Below, one piece after another: positions 12,958 to 26,200 of a DNA stretch of 64,000 bases (its first letter is position 1; the number at the start of each line of letters is the position of its first letter). Made by a program: the position numbers and the translations under genes. Origin of the DNA: Anaspis maculata (lineage: Eukaryota; Arthropoda; Insecta; Coleoptera; Scraptiidae); contig OX421963.1 of NCBI GenBank assembly GCA_949128115.1, positions 86,313,602 to 86,377,601 of the forward strand. The letters are read 5' to 3'. Under the pieces are notes generated by a model. It worked only from the letters and a program-made list of their open reading frames with translations. It did not search any database and had not been told where the DNA came from.

Positions 12958-13207
12958 TAAAAATACTAAAGTGAGACAGTATGCGTGCAAAGTGTTCTTT
13001 GTCTCGATTTTTGCGAAAATTTTAATTAACGATAATATTTATATCATTAAAAAAAATTGTAATTTTATTGTGATCATTTTTTTATTTTATGTATTTTAAT
13101 TTGTGTATGTACTTACGTTTATGTTTCCTTCCGTGAACACTTTGCCCGGCGCGAATTAGTTACCTCAAAGGAAGACAAGACACAGACACACACACACATA
13201 TAAATCA

Positions 13208-13434
13208 GTTTCGCGGCTTTTTTTCACCAGAGAAAGCCATGGAAAACATGTGTTGCGTTGGCACGAACGGTACGATGCTAGCTTGATGCTAACGCCTTGA
13301 TAGTTGCTCTTTGTATAACGTGACAGCTGTCGCATACAAAGCACGTTTATCAAGGTGTTAGCATCAAGCATGTATCATTTATGCCAACGCAACACTCATT
13401 TCCATGGCTGCTATAATGAAAAAAGCCGTGAAAT
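13208..13434. repeat. Short foldback MITE of about 227 bp
   Basis: Inverted arms begin TTTCGCGGCTTTTTTTCA and end AAAAAAGCCGTGAAA. Inside, GCGTTGGCACGAACGGTAC and GATGCTAACGCCTTGATA are mirrored on the right. It lies between gek and the 3' end of FBXO28. A solitary arm of the same family is at 3,655-3,720. Confidence 0.75.
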
Positions 13435-14297
13435 CGATAATACATGTTTTTAATCATAAGGAGGCACTGTACTTATTTTTTTATAATTTTTATTTTTTGT
13501 AAATTTGTGAATTTTTTTTATTATACTTCAAATTGTGTAAAGTAATCCAAGTCAATTAACTGTTGTGTAATATTTCCCAAGGCGCGTGAGCACTTGGCGT
13601 GTTTTTTTTATATATAAATATTATGATTTTTAATTATTTATTTATTGCTTTGTTTTTTTGGTAATACTAATCTTAGTAAAAAAAAATGGTATTCATTATT
13701 CTATAAAAAACAAAACAAATGTGTAACCGATTTTTGATTTTTCGTTTTCATAGGTACAATTTCGGCGAGACAATATACTGCGATTCGTGTGAAGACGAAC
13801 CTTGCTAATTGTGTGTAAAACATTACTAGATTTTGTACTTTTTCCGTATTTAGTCGTCGGTGCACTAGGTGATGCCTCTCAGAATGTGGTTCCCATCAAA
13901 AGCGTCATGTATAGAAGACAATATTTATTTTATTAATAGAGAGTAATTTATATCATTATTATTAACAATATGATAGTATTATTATATATTCGATTTTATC
14001 CAATCATTAGCCCGTGGAGTTATGAACCAATGTTTTTATGTGTTTTATTATAATATGAATTTTTACTTTCATTGATATTTCTTTTTTTATTGTTTCAAAT
14101 CCTCTGCTCCTCGTAGTTGGAATAAAAAATTGCACTAGACATGGGTGTGTTTTTTGCGTCACTAAAGTTAAAAGATTAATACGTCAACGCTGGCTACTAC
14201 TACTACTGCTGCTATTGAAGAAAGGTACAAAAAACTCCAATACACATGATCTTATTAATTACGCACGAATAATAACACACTTATTACTACATTACTT

Positions 14298-17200
14298 TTA
14301 AACGTTCAAGTCGAGTTCTTCGGTCATTTTTCGCTTTCGTGATTTGAGCGGGGACTTGATCAAATTCTCAATTATGTAATTGAAGTTTTGTTCGAGCTTG
14401 GACTTGGATTTGTTGGCTTTGTTTTCAGAATCCTGTTCTTTCGCCGGCTGCTTCAGACGATTCAGAACGTCGCCGGCTTTGTCGTCGTCTTTGGTTCGTT
14501 TCAGCGGGATTTCGGGAAGCAGGGCGGATTTGCGTTTTCGTTCCAGGTCCAGGCGTATGTTGAAGCTTTTCGGGACGATCTGGGCGGTTCGCGGTCTTAT
14601 AGTCGGTTTGAAGAATTTCGAAGCACCCACGGCGTTTTCGGTCGATTTTTGCGGCGTGACGGACTTGAGGAGGAAATCGTCGCGGACGCGGACCAGTTCC
14701 GTGGTCAAATCTTTGTACTTCTGGTCCCACTCGTCCATGTGCTTCTTGATGTCGGCCATGGCGCTCTCTTGCTCCTGGATCTTGGCGGTTTGTTCCTGAA
14801 GCTTGCGCTCTTGCTCGCGGATTTTCATCGATTGCGCTTTCAAGCGAGTATTTTGTCTTCTCATCTGCCAAAAGTTCTTTATTAAAACAAATTGAGATCC
14901 AGAAAAAATTGCACTGACGAGTCTGACTTACCTTTTGGATGAGTTTCTGAGTGTTTTTGTTTAGGTACATGATGTGGTGCTTGTAGCTTTTATATTGCTT
15001 CTTGATTTTCTGCAAATCGTTGATCTGCTGCAGGAAGAACGGACGTGTTTCTCTGGTGGTTTGGGGTCCGGAAATTGTTGCGAATATTGCTGTAAAAGCA
15101 CAATATTGTTGAAAAAAATCATTTTGTCGATTGGTTCTATGAATTTTTTTCTGGATTATGGATTTATTGGGGGGAGTTGATGGAACGTAGTTCCACGTGG
15201 TACACGGGGCTCACTATTGAGCCCAGTGTACCCCTTCCTAGACCAGCTGGACTCACCGAGCCACAATGTGGTGCCTGGATGTTTGACGGTCGGTCCATCC
15301 AAGAACTGGGACCGACAAGCGCACGGTTGAACCGGACTGCGTCTTTGACCCCCGAAACGCACATGCGGCTATGATTAAAACACCCCACGCCCTGCGCCGG
15401 CACGTTCCTGACTTTGTCGGCCTCCCTGACTACGCTGTCGGTTTTCCTCCACACACTGCCGTACTGCCGGCTGCGTCATGTATACTCGGGGGGTTCGCCC
15501 AGGACTACACGAGGAAGAGTTTCAGCTGGCTTAGAATTAGATAAGACCCGCCCGTGGCTCGCCCACTGACACTACCTACCGGCGGTCTCCCATCCAACCT
15601 TTGACCGCGTTGAGCGTTGCTGCGATTTCTAGCGTTTTCTTCTGAAGTCTGTTGAAAATGTTGCTACATAGGGCTTTTTTGGAGGGTCAGTGTATTTCCA
15701 TCCCTGCTCAACTTGAACCAAACAGAATATACAATACCAACAACTTTTTTCTAATAATTCCTTGGAACTTTTTTCCTAAATCCATAGTTCTTTTTATCTG
15801 ATCTTTTATTGCTTTTTTGGTGCCTAGATCTCCCAAGGAATTACCTTTATTATTCCTGTACTATGAACCAGAATCTCGACGATGACTGGAATTTTTAAAT
15901 TTTTACGCGTTTCCAACTAACTTCCCACTATGCACCATCTGGCGAAGTCTAGCCTACATTTTCTATTTTCTTTCCTCCATCAGATATCCTAAAGATATTC
16001 GTAAGTACTATTCAATAACAAGAAGAACTGACCTTGTCGTCTCTCTTCGATTTGTTCCCTGTGTTCTTTAACTCTCGGCAAAATGTGTTCGTCAAAGTGT
16101 TCCATCGCCATGCTGCTCAGGTCTCTCAGCTCTTGCAGCAGCATGTGCGTACGAGGCGGCGTGAAATCGCTCTCGACCATGTTCAACACGTTCCGCATTT
16201 CGTCCAAAACCTTTCGACAAAAAAAAAATGAATAAAGCTCTTGTTATTGGGCGGATCATGGATGGTCAATACAAGATGTGATCCAGTATCTTTTAACCTA
16301 ATTAAGCTATCGATCCATTTTTTCTTTCAATTCAAATTAAAACAAAAACCTTTCTTATAGTGTGATAGCGCTTTGAGACAATTGTTTAATATTTTTGTTT
16401 AGAGATCAGAAAACATTTTGATTGGCTGAGAAAAGTTTTTACGGTATGCGAGAAACTTTTTTGTTTGTGCAAATTTCTATACAGGATGTCCCAGAATGAA
16501 GTAGCGAAACTCATTAGAGATAGCCTAGAAGAAATTAAGAGCTGTATATTTTTTTGCGAAAGCTCAATATTAACCGAGATACAGCTCTTCAAAATTTGAC
16601 TTCATTGATTTTTCACGAATAATTTATGAACGGGTCGAGATATTCAACTCCAGCGAATTGTTTTGAATAATTACCTACTTACTAGTCAAATTTAACTAAA
16701 ATCCAGCCGGTTTTTAGTTGGCGCGATAAGCACCGGCACGGGTGCTTATCAAAGCACGAGGCCGTCCAGAACCAAGTGAAAATGAGGTCAAATTTTTTGA
16801 ATTTTGTCTTTATTGAACCTTAGTCAACTCCACACAATTTGGCCGTAGTCAACTCCACACAATTGTGGAGTTGGTTCAATAAAGACAAAATTTAAGTAAT
16901 GCCTCCACTACTAGAGTGTCAATCAAACTTATTCAAATTTTTTTATAGAATACAGAGTTTTTGCAGAAATGATCAGAAGCACGTCCCTTCACCTCCCCCT
17001 CACTTGCTCCGCAGATTATATGATAAAAATTTGCACAAATAAAAAAGTTTCTCGCATAACTTAAAAACTGATTCCATTCCATAGTCGATCAAGATGTTTC
17101 CTGGTTTATCTGATTCTCGCAAATCGCAAAGCTCGTTGCCTGTCTCTTGCTGTCTCTCTCACAGAAACGACGTTCTCGACCGCTAAAAAAACAGACCGGC

Positions 17201-20200
17201 GCCGGCGGTCGGATCACCTTTTTGATTACTCATCCATGAGATGGATACAGAGCTCAGTCTTCGATTGATTATTATCATTTATTATCGATTATTGGTATCT
17301 TGTATGCTTACTTTTCCAGGTATGAAGCACAACAAATTGTTCTCTATGTATTTCATGTAAGTCATGTTCAACATGCTGATGCGGGTCTCGACGGCCTGCA
17401 AGATGTCGCAGTGGCGCGCCAAAGGGTGGGCCCTCCGTTCCGACTCCCTTCGGGGCAGCAGCGACTTGACCCGCTTGTAGATGCCGGCATGTCGCTTTTC
17501 GAGCTTCATGAAACCCATTGAGAGCATCCTGCTGCCCACCTCGTTGAACTTGCGGCAGACCTGCAAATTAAAAAGGAAAGTAGGGATCAAGACCTATCAA
17601 GTTATTATACTCCAATAGGTAGTTATCGTTGAGACTGAAATTGTCTTTGGTTTTCCTTTTGTGAAGCTAAGTAAGTTTCCACACTATAGTCGGACTTCCA
17701 ACTCGCCTTCCCCGATCCTGTAGTCAGAAACAGAAACTGGTATAGTAACTTTCATTTTAGTGGTATACCCAACGCTTGCGCCAAATTTTGGCGTCAAATA
17801 AAAAATTTGCGAACAAATGCTACAAAATCGCAAGAAAAACCGCTACAAAGTTGAAAAATACGCGCCGCAGCGAACAGGGTAATAGGCTAGAGGTTACTAA
17901 ACACTAGTGATTACTTATTTTTCATCAAAAAGTCCGCATTGTTCATTAAATTATAAATAACTGCGTTTTACATTGATCGGATGTGCGTACGCAACCCATA
18001 ATGCAACCCCCACCAACTCTATTTTCAGTTTGACAAGCAACGGCCGTGACTTTCCGCTGCTGTCTGCTGTCAACGTCAACTATTTATTCGCCATTTTGAA
18101 GTTCGCTCCGAGTGTCGTACGTTTGTGAACAAGTGGGCCGCTATTCTTGAAGGGTGCGTCGGCTTGTTCCGCCTTATCATTGCTCCGACTCTCGCTTGGT
18201 CCGACCTTGGGTTGGCATCACTGGAGATGAAGTGAGGCTTCTGCACAGGCAATGGCCAGTGGCGTAGCGAAGGGAAGGGCCTGATTATGCTTCCTGCGTT
18301 TGGTCGCCAGATTACGCGAAATACATGAGCCAGATAGAGGACCGTCCAGAGAAAGTTATTAAAGTATCTCTCATTTTAAGCTGGACGGTGTCCCTGATCG
18401 AGGGACCTCATTCCCGGGAGCTGCTTTTGAGAAAGGTTTGGCTTCACTGCCTTTGAGTGGCGCATGCATGCCCGATTTATTGGCCAGAATCGTATTAATA
18501 GATAAGGGCTCGATACCAAGTTCCAGGCGCAAAAGTTAGGACGGCGTAACTTGCCAAATAGAGCGGTCTGATTGGCCGTTGCGCCCGTTGCTATAGTAAC
18601 CGCACTTACGGCGGTCTTAGCCCCAACTTGTAGGTCGTATGCAGTATTGTCACACGACTGGTTTTCGAAGGAAACCACACGGAAGAGTGTGATAATCACG
18701 GGTGATCATACGTCTTTTTAAAAGAGTATAGTAACTATAATAGGTACCCTTTATCACACAGAATACCTAATGCTTATTGGCGGCTTTACAGAACTTCGTT
18801 TGTCGCCGGCGACAATCCCCCCACTCCACTGTATGTAGTTGAATAATTTGAACGACACGACGACAGAAACTCGTGTCGCGGGGAGTTATGGAGGGAGGTA
18901 GGGGAGTACAGGCGGATCGAATCCTATTGGCCAGCGACACTGTCCCCGGCGACATACGAAGTTCTGTAAAAGCGGCTTATCAATTCCAAAAATATGCGCT
19001 CTTACAAGGTGGATTCTGTCACACATCACACACTAGACTCGCCTGCTTTGGTGAAAATAAAAGCTGAACGCATAATACGAAACAATTTGCCAGAAACATG
19101 CCAGAAACATGCCAAAACCACCTAATTTGACGTCCTTCCTTTTATACTTTTCCGACCCCCCCCCCTGACCAACATGGAAGGGAAAGTAAGTACATATTGT
19201 AATCGTGCAGAAAAAAGTTTTTGAGATTTCCACGGATATATCCATTTGGAGGTCCCCCAAGACGACTAAGACCATTTCCAGAATGATGTCTGTCTATCTG
19301 TCTGTGTGTCTGTAATCTCTCACGGTAACTGCGAAACCGTCGATACGATCAACTTTTTTTTTGCCTTAGGACTGGTTTGTCCTATTAGCCATTACACTAA
19401 TTAAAACCAGAAGAAAATATAGGACTCATAAACAAACGCAATCAAGTTCAGACCTGCAAAATTAAAAACGTTATATGTTGAACGACTCTTCCTCTTCAAA
19501 AATTTTACCAAAGCAGAGTACACCTCAACTCTTCCTGTCTCAAGAATTTGTGACATACTTAGACTTGAAATTTGGTGTGCAGACATGGTTTTTCCGTGGA
19601 ATGAGCCCAATAGTTTTTGACTGTCATCTGTCAAACAGAACTGTTCACTATCAACAAATGTCAGAAGCTATATATCCCACGGATCTCGACTTGCAATATG
19701 TCATTTGAAAGCCCTGAAAAACTGTATTCAGCACAGTTGAATGTATTGTCCTATCTGTTATGTCGAATAATGAAAAATGTCAAAATTCAAAACTTCATCA
19801 TTCAATTATATTTAAAACCTATCCGATGGATATTGGAATTAAATTTTGGCAGGAAGCAACACAACGAAAAAAGTTATATTACCGAGAGGGGCATTTCACC
19901 TGTGTTTTGACCAGGAGGACTCGCTTTTTGATCTCGAAAATTCATTCCCACTCGCGGGGATCGACTTTTTTTGAAAAATTCCAACTGATATCGAAAGTAG
20001 ATGGAATTGAGCGTCGTGTAGACCCATTTTCAAAATTAACACGGTACCAGTTTTCTTACGGTAATTTTTCCACAATGAAATTAGCACATTTCGTGAATTT
20101 GAAAAAACTGCAATGCAGACTTTGACATGCAGTGTGAGCCCCACGAAATATTGATTTCAGGTGCAGACATGCTGGAAATTAAACTTGAAAAAAAGATTGA

Positions 20201-23200
20201 ATTAATTTTTGGAAGAAAAACTTTTGAGAACGGATCCACGGTTTTCGAGTTTTCCTCTCTTGAAAAACTTGAAATTTTCCAACTTTTTCTCCCGTGAACA
20301 GATTTTCAGTGCTATTTTAAACAGGGGGTAACTGGGTCATGAACATTCTCCAACAATTTTTTCTCAACTTCACGAGAATTTTCCGGTTGAAAATGTAAAA
20401 ACGGCCTGGGTTTTCGAAACCGGACTTGAATGATGGAGCTTGGAGTGAAGCTTTTAATTGATTATTTTTACAATGATTTGGAATAAGATTTGATGTTTTC
20501 CCGGAAAATTCAAATTTTCCTGACAAAATTTTCAATTTCTTGCAAATTATTTTCAATCTCTCTTTCTAATTCTAACTTTCCACCCGGAGGGGCGTTTCGA
20601 AAAAAAATTCCAGAGGTTCCTGGGTACTAGTCGGAAAAGTTTTGGGGTGACACAGCCGATTTTTTTAACGGTAGAAGCTAAAACAAATAACGAGCTGGAG
20701 TGAGAGCTAGAGTTTTTTCACAACAGGGGATCTATGAACAGAAGAATAATACAAGGTTTAAAGTACGATTTCACTGTCTGGTAATTCCAAAAATGGGCGA
20801 AGATACCCCCGAAAAGATGAAAAACTCGAAAGAACGGAAAAACCGAAAATGCTGGAATAAAATGTTGCAGTGTCGTTTTTGAAGCCACAAGTCAGCGAAA
20901 TGTGAAAAAAATTACCCCCGGAGCCTGGCGGCCTACCCTGGTATCGTGTGAAAATGAAGAATGAAGGGCTTATTCTAGAAGATTTTTGATCTAAGCCCGC
21001 GTTTTCAAGTTGAATTTGTTTTTTTTGTCAGTTTTGAGCTATAAAAGATTTATCAAAAACCGGCCCCGGAGCCCTTTGGTCAGCTCTGGTATCATTAGTC
21101 GTGCAGGGCTCCCGCTAATCTGGAAAACCTGGAAAACCTGGAGAATTCACTATTTGAAAATTTTGGTCAAGAAATGTCATGAAATTTTGAAAAAAAAAAA
21201 AAAAAGAAAAAGTCAAGGTTTTTTTCTGAGGGTCAGGGAATTCGTAAACTGAGCAACTTTTTTTTCATTTTTCAAATCTGTTATCGCTCCTAGTCATCAA
21301 TCATGCAGTTAACATGTTTTGTGTTTGCCGAAAAAATTGATCGCTTTATTTTACCTGCTACCCACAACTATTTCTTTTATTAGGTGCTTGAGAATTTCTT
21401 TACTCAGTAGTCAGGGAAAACTCACGACCATCCATGGTCTGTAAAATCAGGGAAAAAGTCAAAGAAATTTGACTCCATTGACTAGCGAGAACCCTGTCGT
21501 GAGAATTTTCGTAAATCGGCAGAATCGAATGACCCTTGTCTCATTTGGAGAATAAAATGCCGTTAGAAGATTTTTGATTAGAGCCTGCGTTTTCGATTTG
21601 CAAAGTTTTTTTTTTGAAAAAAATTGGTAATTTCGAAATTTTCCCGAAAAAATTGCTCGGTAGACCTTTCAGCACCTGAGATCCATGAAATTTTCGGGTT
21701 TTTTTGAACGCAATTTTTTTTGCGTTCAATATAGGCTCATTCAAGAAAAAAATGCGATCTGTATTCTTAGAACGACCAGGTCATATTTTCAGTCAGCTGA
21801 ACCCGAAAAATTTCGTTTGTTTTGCAAATATGTAAGGGATTGACCTAATTATGGAAATTGCGTCGTCGAATGTCGCTTTCGAGGCTACAAAGTCTGCGAA
21901 ATGTCAAAAAAATCGACTCCGGAGCCCTTAGCCCGACCCTGGTATCATTATTCGTGAAAATTTTTGGGAATCGGTACCATGGCTTGATCCGCCGTTTCAT
22001 TTGGAGGATAAAGTGCCGTTAGGAGATTTTTTATTAAAGCCCGCATTTTCAAGTTAGCACTGTTTTTTTGCAAATTTAGACTTTCAGAAGATTTATCGGT
22101 TTATCTCAGCTTCAGTACCACCGAAAATTGTCCTTCAAGTACCTGATGCTGAAGTTTTCTAGAGCGCATCTGTACGCGATGGGAAATCGTTTTCGTGAAC
22201 GTGAAGATACCATGGTCATGTCATCACAGCACACAGCGCCTACTCCTTTAATGGCGACGGCATAACGGCTCGGAGCGAGTGTAACTCGGAGTACGGAGTG
22301 TAATTTCCATTTTTCGGCCAGTCGGAATCGAAAAATTCGGGGTTCTTCTGCAAATATAGGAGGGATTGACCCAACTGTGAATATTCCAACTACGATTGTC
22401 GTTTCTGAAACCCAAGAAGTCTGCGAAATGTGAAGAAAAAACGGCCTTGCGACCCCTGCTTTGGCTCGGTCCTGGTGTCACTATAATCTTCTGAATTTTC
22501 GGGAATCGGCACAATCAAATGATCCGTCGTCTCATCTTGAATAATAAAGTACCGTTAGATTTTTCATGAAAGCCCCGCATTTTCGAGCTAGGACTGTTTC
22601 TTGAGGAAGGAAGGAAAGAGCATATAATTTGCCCCTTCGTAGTATAAGCTAGAGGTTATAGGAAGTGGATGACGTTAGTAGGGTAGGGTTCACGCCACAA
22701 GGAACTTGACATAAAATATGAATCAATCACATTCGGTCATAGGCCAGGCGGTAGGTCATTCTGGATAGAAAAAATTCCGACCAAAGCTTTTATGGTGTCA
22801 AACTCTTCGTAAGGTCAGTAGGTACCTAGCACTGAGTTTCCGCCCAAAAACGAGTTGTGCTGATTCCTCCACATCTGCTCAAAAGTAAAGGATGTCTTGA
22901 AGGTGCAAAAAGACCTGTTAAACCCCCGTACTTTTTCATTTTATTTGCCTCAATGCAAACTTACAACTCTAACGCAAACATTGGAAGCATTTGTCATCAT
23001 CTCTGTGCCAGTCTTATTGTTGAAAAAAAAGATTTCTTTGTGCGGGTCAGATAAATCACATTTAATTGTTTTTCCACACAATAAAACGATGGAGCAACAT
23101 GTATTTTGGATGTTTTCTAATAACTTGTACTCACTGAGCCCATTGATGGCGTTAAAATTTCAATAACAGCATTTTTGAAGATGTTGCTCGTAAAGAAGTG

Positions 23201-26200
23201 AATAATTTTTACCCGCCTGTTCAGCAGGAGTTTTTTCAATTTTACCAAATACCGTTCTCAAAAATTTTATAGGAAATGACAAGCTGGAACTGTTTTCTAA
23301 TGATATTATATCTGACTCAACCGCAACACGCTTTTTGAAAGTGTAGGAAACTGATTTCTTTCGAGCGGTCCTATTTTACCCGCGTGCAGCCATGCCTACT
23401 TGACATAGACCGGACTGATTACACAAGCTTGGAAATGTACTCTCTTCCAGCTTTGAAACACGACCATTAATGATAAAATGATGTATGATTTCTTCATGAA
23501 TCAATGTACAAAGTCTCAATAATAATTGTCGCATTTTAAAGCTGGAAAAGAGTACATTTCCAAGCTCGTGTGATCAGTCCGGTCTATGTCAAGTAGGCAC
23601 GGCCGCACACGGGTGAAACAGGACCTCTCGAAAAGAAAACAGTTTTTTAAGACTTTTAAGTGCGTGCCGCGGTCAAGCCAGGCACGATATCGTTAGAGAA
23701 GAGTTTGAGCATTTCATTCCTTATAAAATTTTCGCAAACGGTGTTTGGTAAAATTGAAAAAATTGCTGCTGAACAGGCGGGTGAAAATTTTTCTCTTTTT
23801 TGCTGGCAACATCTTCAAAAATGCCGTTATTGAAATTTTAATGCCATAGATGGGCTCAATGAGTACAAGTTATTAGAAAACGTCCAAAATACATGTTGCT
23901 CCATCGTTTTCTTGTGTGGAAAAACAATTAAATGTGATTTATCCGACCCGCACAAAGAAATCTCTTTTTTCAACAGTAAGACTGGCACAGAGATGATGAC
24001 AGATGCTTCCAATGTTTGCGTAAGAGTTGTACGTTTGCATTTAGGCAAATACAACAAAAAAGTACGAAGGTTTAACAGGTCTTTTTGCACTTTTGAGGCA
24101 TCCTTCACCTTCGCGTAGATGTGGAGGAATCAGCACAACTCGTTTTTGGGCGGAAACTCAGTGGTAGATAACTACTGACCTTACGAAGAGTTTGACACCA
24201 TAAAAGCTTTGGTCGGAGTTTTTTCCAGATTGTAGTGATTTTACCGACATACCGCCTGGCCTATCATCTGTGTCCCACAGATATTATAATTTGGCGGATT
24301 TACCCATGGGCGCAGTGAACGCGCGCCCAGGGCCTAACGCGCGCTATCAAAGGGGCCCAGCGGAGGCCCCTTTTCATGACTGTTTTTTTTTCCCTTCATT
24401 TTTGTAAATTCGAAGTTTGTAAGATTTTTTCTTAAATCGATGTATGCTAGTTTCTGGGCCCTGCCCCCTCCCCCCCTTCCGCCCTTTCAGTCTCATTACT
24501 TCAAACCTGCACATTCTCAACTTCACTTTATATACCTACTTCATTCACAAAACAAGAGGCCTCTGTTTGAGAGTTCAAGCAGAGCTTTGTTTTATATGTA
24601 TTAATTTTTCATTTTTTCTTCATATAATAATATTAATGATGATTGATTGGTATATAATAATGCTCGGTACCTATATAATGTGTATTTATGTAACCCAAGT
24701 TTAGTGGGGTAGCGGCCTAGCTAGGTGGCTGAGTGCCCCCGCGAAAACTGTTGAGAGGGCCCTTCTCCCCCACTTTTTTTAACCTTAAAAAAATCTATTT
24801 TACATTTTTTCCCTTTTCATTTGCTTTTGAATTATATTTTGATTACCTGTTTTGTGTCGACTGTTGACTAAAAAACACTTATTACTATCAACATTCATAT
24901 TATTATCCGCAAAAAAATTCTGCGCGGCACGCCCCCCTCCCCCAGACCCCCCTTGGGGGCCTCTAAAGGTGCGTTCTGTCAGCTTAATTAGCAGCAAGTT
25001 TTAATTTTCGTCGTAAGCGCAGCTCTTACGAACCAGCCTCCTCAGAACAGCCAATAAGCGGTGCTGCGCTTACGGCTGAAATTAAAACTTGCGACTAAAT
25101 AAGCTGACTGAACGGGTAAATCCGCCACATACAATATATACTACTCCAAACTAGATGAGTGACTCTCAGATGCCCCCCCTCCCCATAAAAAATTTCGCAT
25201 GACAAACAAAACTCCAACTGGGTCTGGTTGGTACCTACTTTAGTACCACCTACTACTAACTAACCAACTAATCCTACTAGAGGACTAGGACTAGGACTAG
25301 GAACTAGAAGTAACTAGAGTAGGTAACCAAATGATTGCTGCAGACAAAACCAAAAGCTTTGCTGTCTTCGCCTTGAGTCCTACCTGTCTGCGATAAATGA
25401 CCCTATATTTCTCTTTTCCGTCAGGCGGTGTTGATTACTTTGGCTCCCGCTTTGGCTCCATGTAAAAATTGGTCGTTATCGATTCTAGCTGCAATGGTCG
25501 CTGATGAAATAACTATTTTACATTTAAGGACAAAGTTATTTATATTGGTGAAATAAAGACATTATTGCGGAATCAATCCGTGTGGGTTTTTTCTTAGAAA
25601 GAAATTTACCATTCAGGTCTTTTTGGAAAGCTACAAGGATGTAGGTACTATAGTTTGAGCCTACAAACATTTTTATAATAGAAAAATAATTTTTTCAAAA
25701 CTTGAATTTTTTTGGATTTTGAAAATGTCTATAGTCCGGACGTTAAGGTCAAAATTTAGGGAGCACCGTTCACTTTTATAACAAGCAATGCCACTTGGCA
25801 TGGCTGTTGCCGAGACCATGTTTGACCCATTAGGATCAGGAGCCAAGGTCGTAAGTGATGCAGGCACCGTATACAGGGTGTCGTATAGAAAAAAAGTCAA
25901 AAATTCGTATATCATTAACCAAACCAGATGGATTGTCGTGGGTGAGCACATATATCCACAATATATTATCCATCAAGAAAGAGTCAACGGTTTTGGAAAA
26001 CCTTGAGTGGTTCCTGAAATATTCAGGGAAAACTGAATTTTCTTCTGAATATTTCATTTCTCGGTAAATCAGTGAATTTTCAAGATATCGAAGTGCAACT
26101 TGGTAAGTTCACGGCGAGTATTGTCATGAATAAAAAACGATCAGAAGCCAAACGCAGGGCCTGCTATTTCCAGAAGTAAGACAGTCAACTTTTTTTTTCT

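Noticed and set aside
14380..14885. Plus-strand ORFs of 139 and 165 codons
   Set aside because: Antisense to FBXO28 exon 5, whose frame joins correctly spliced exons.
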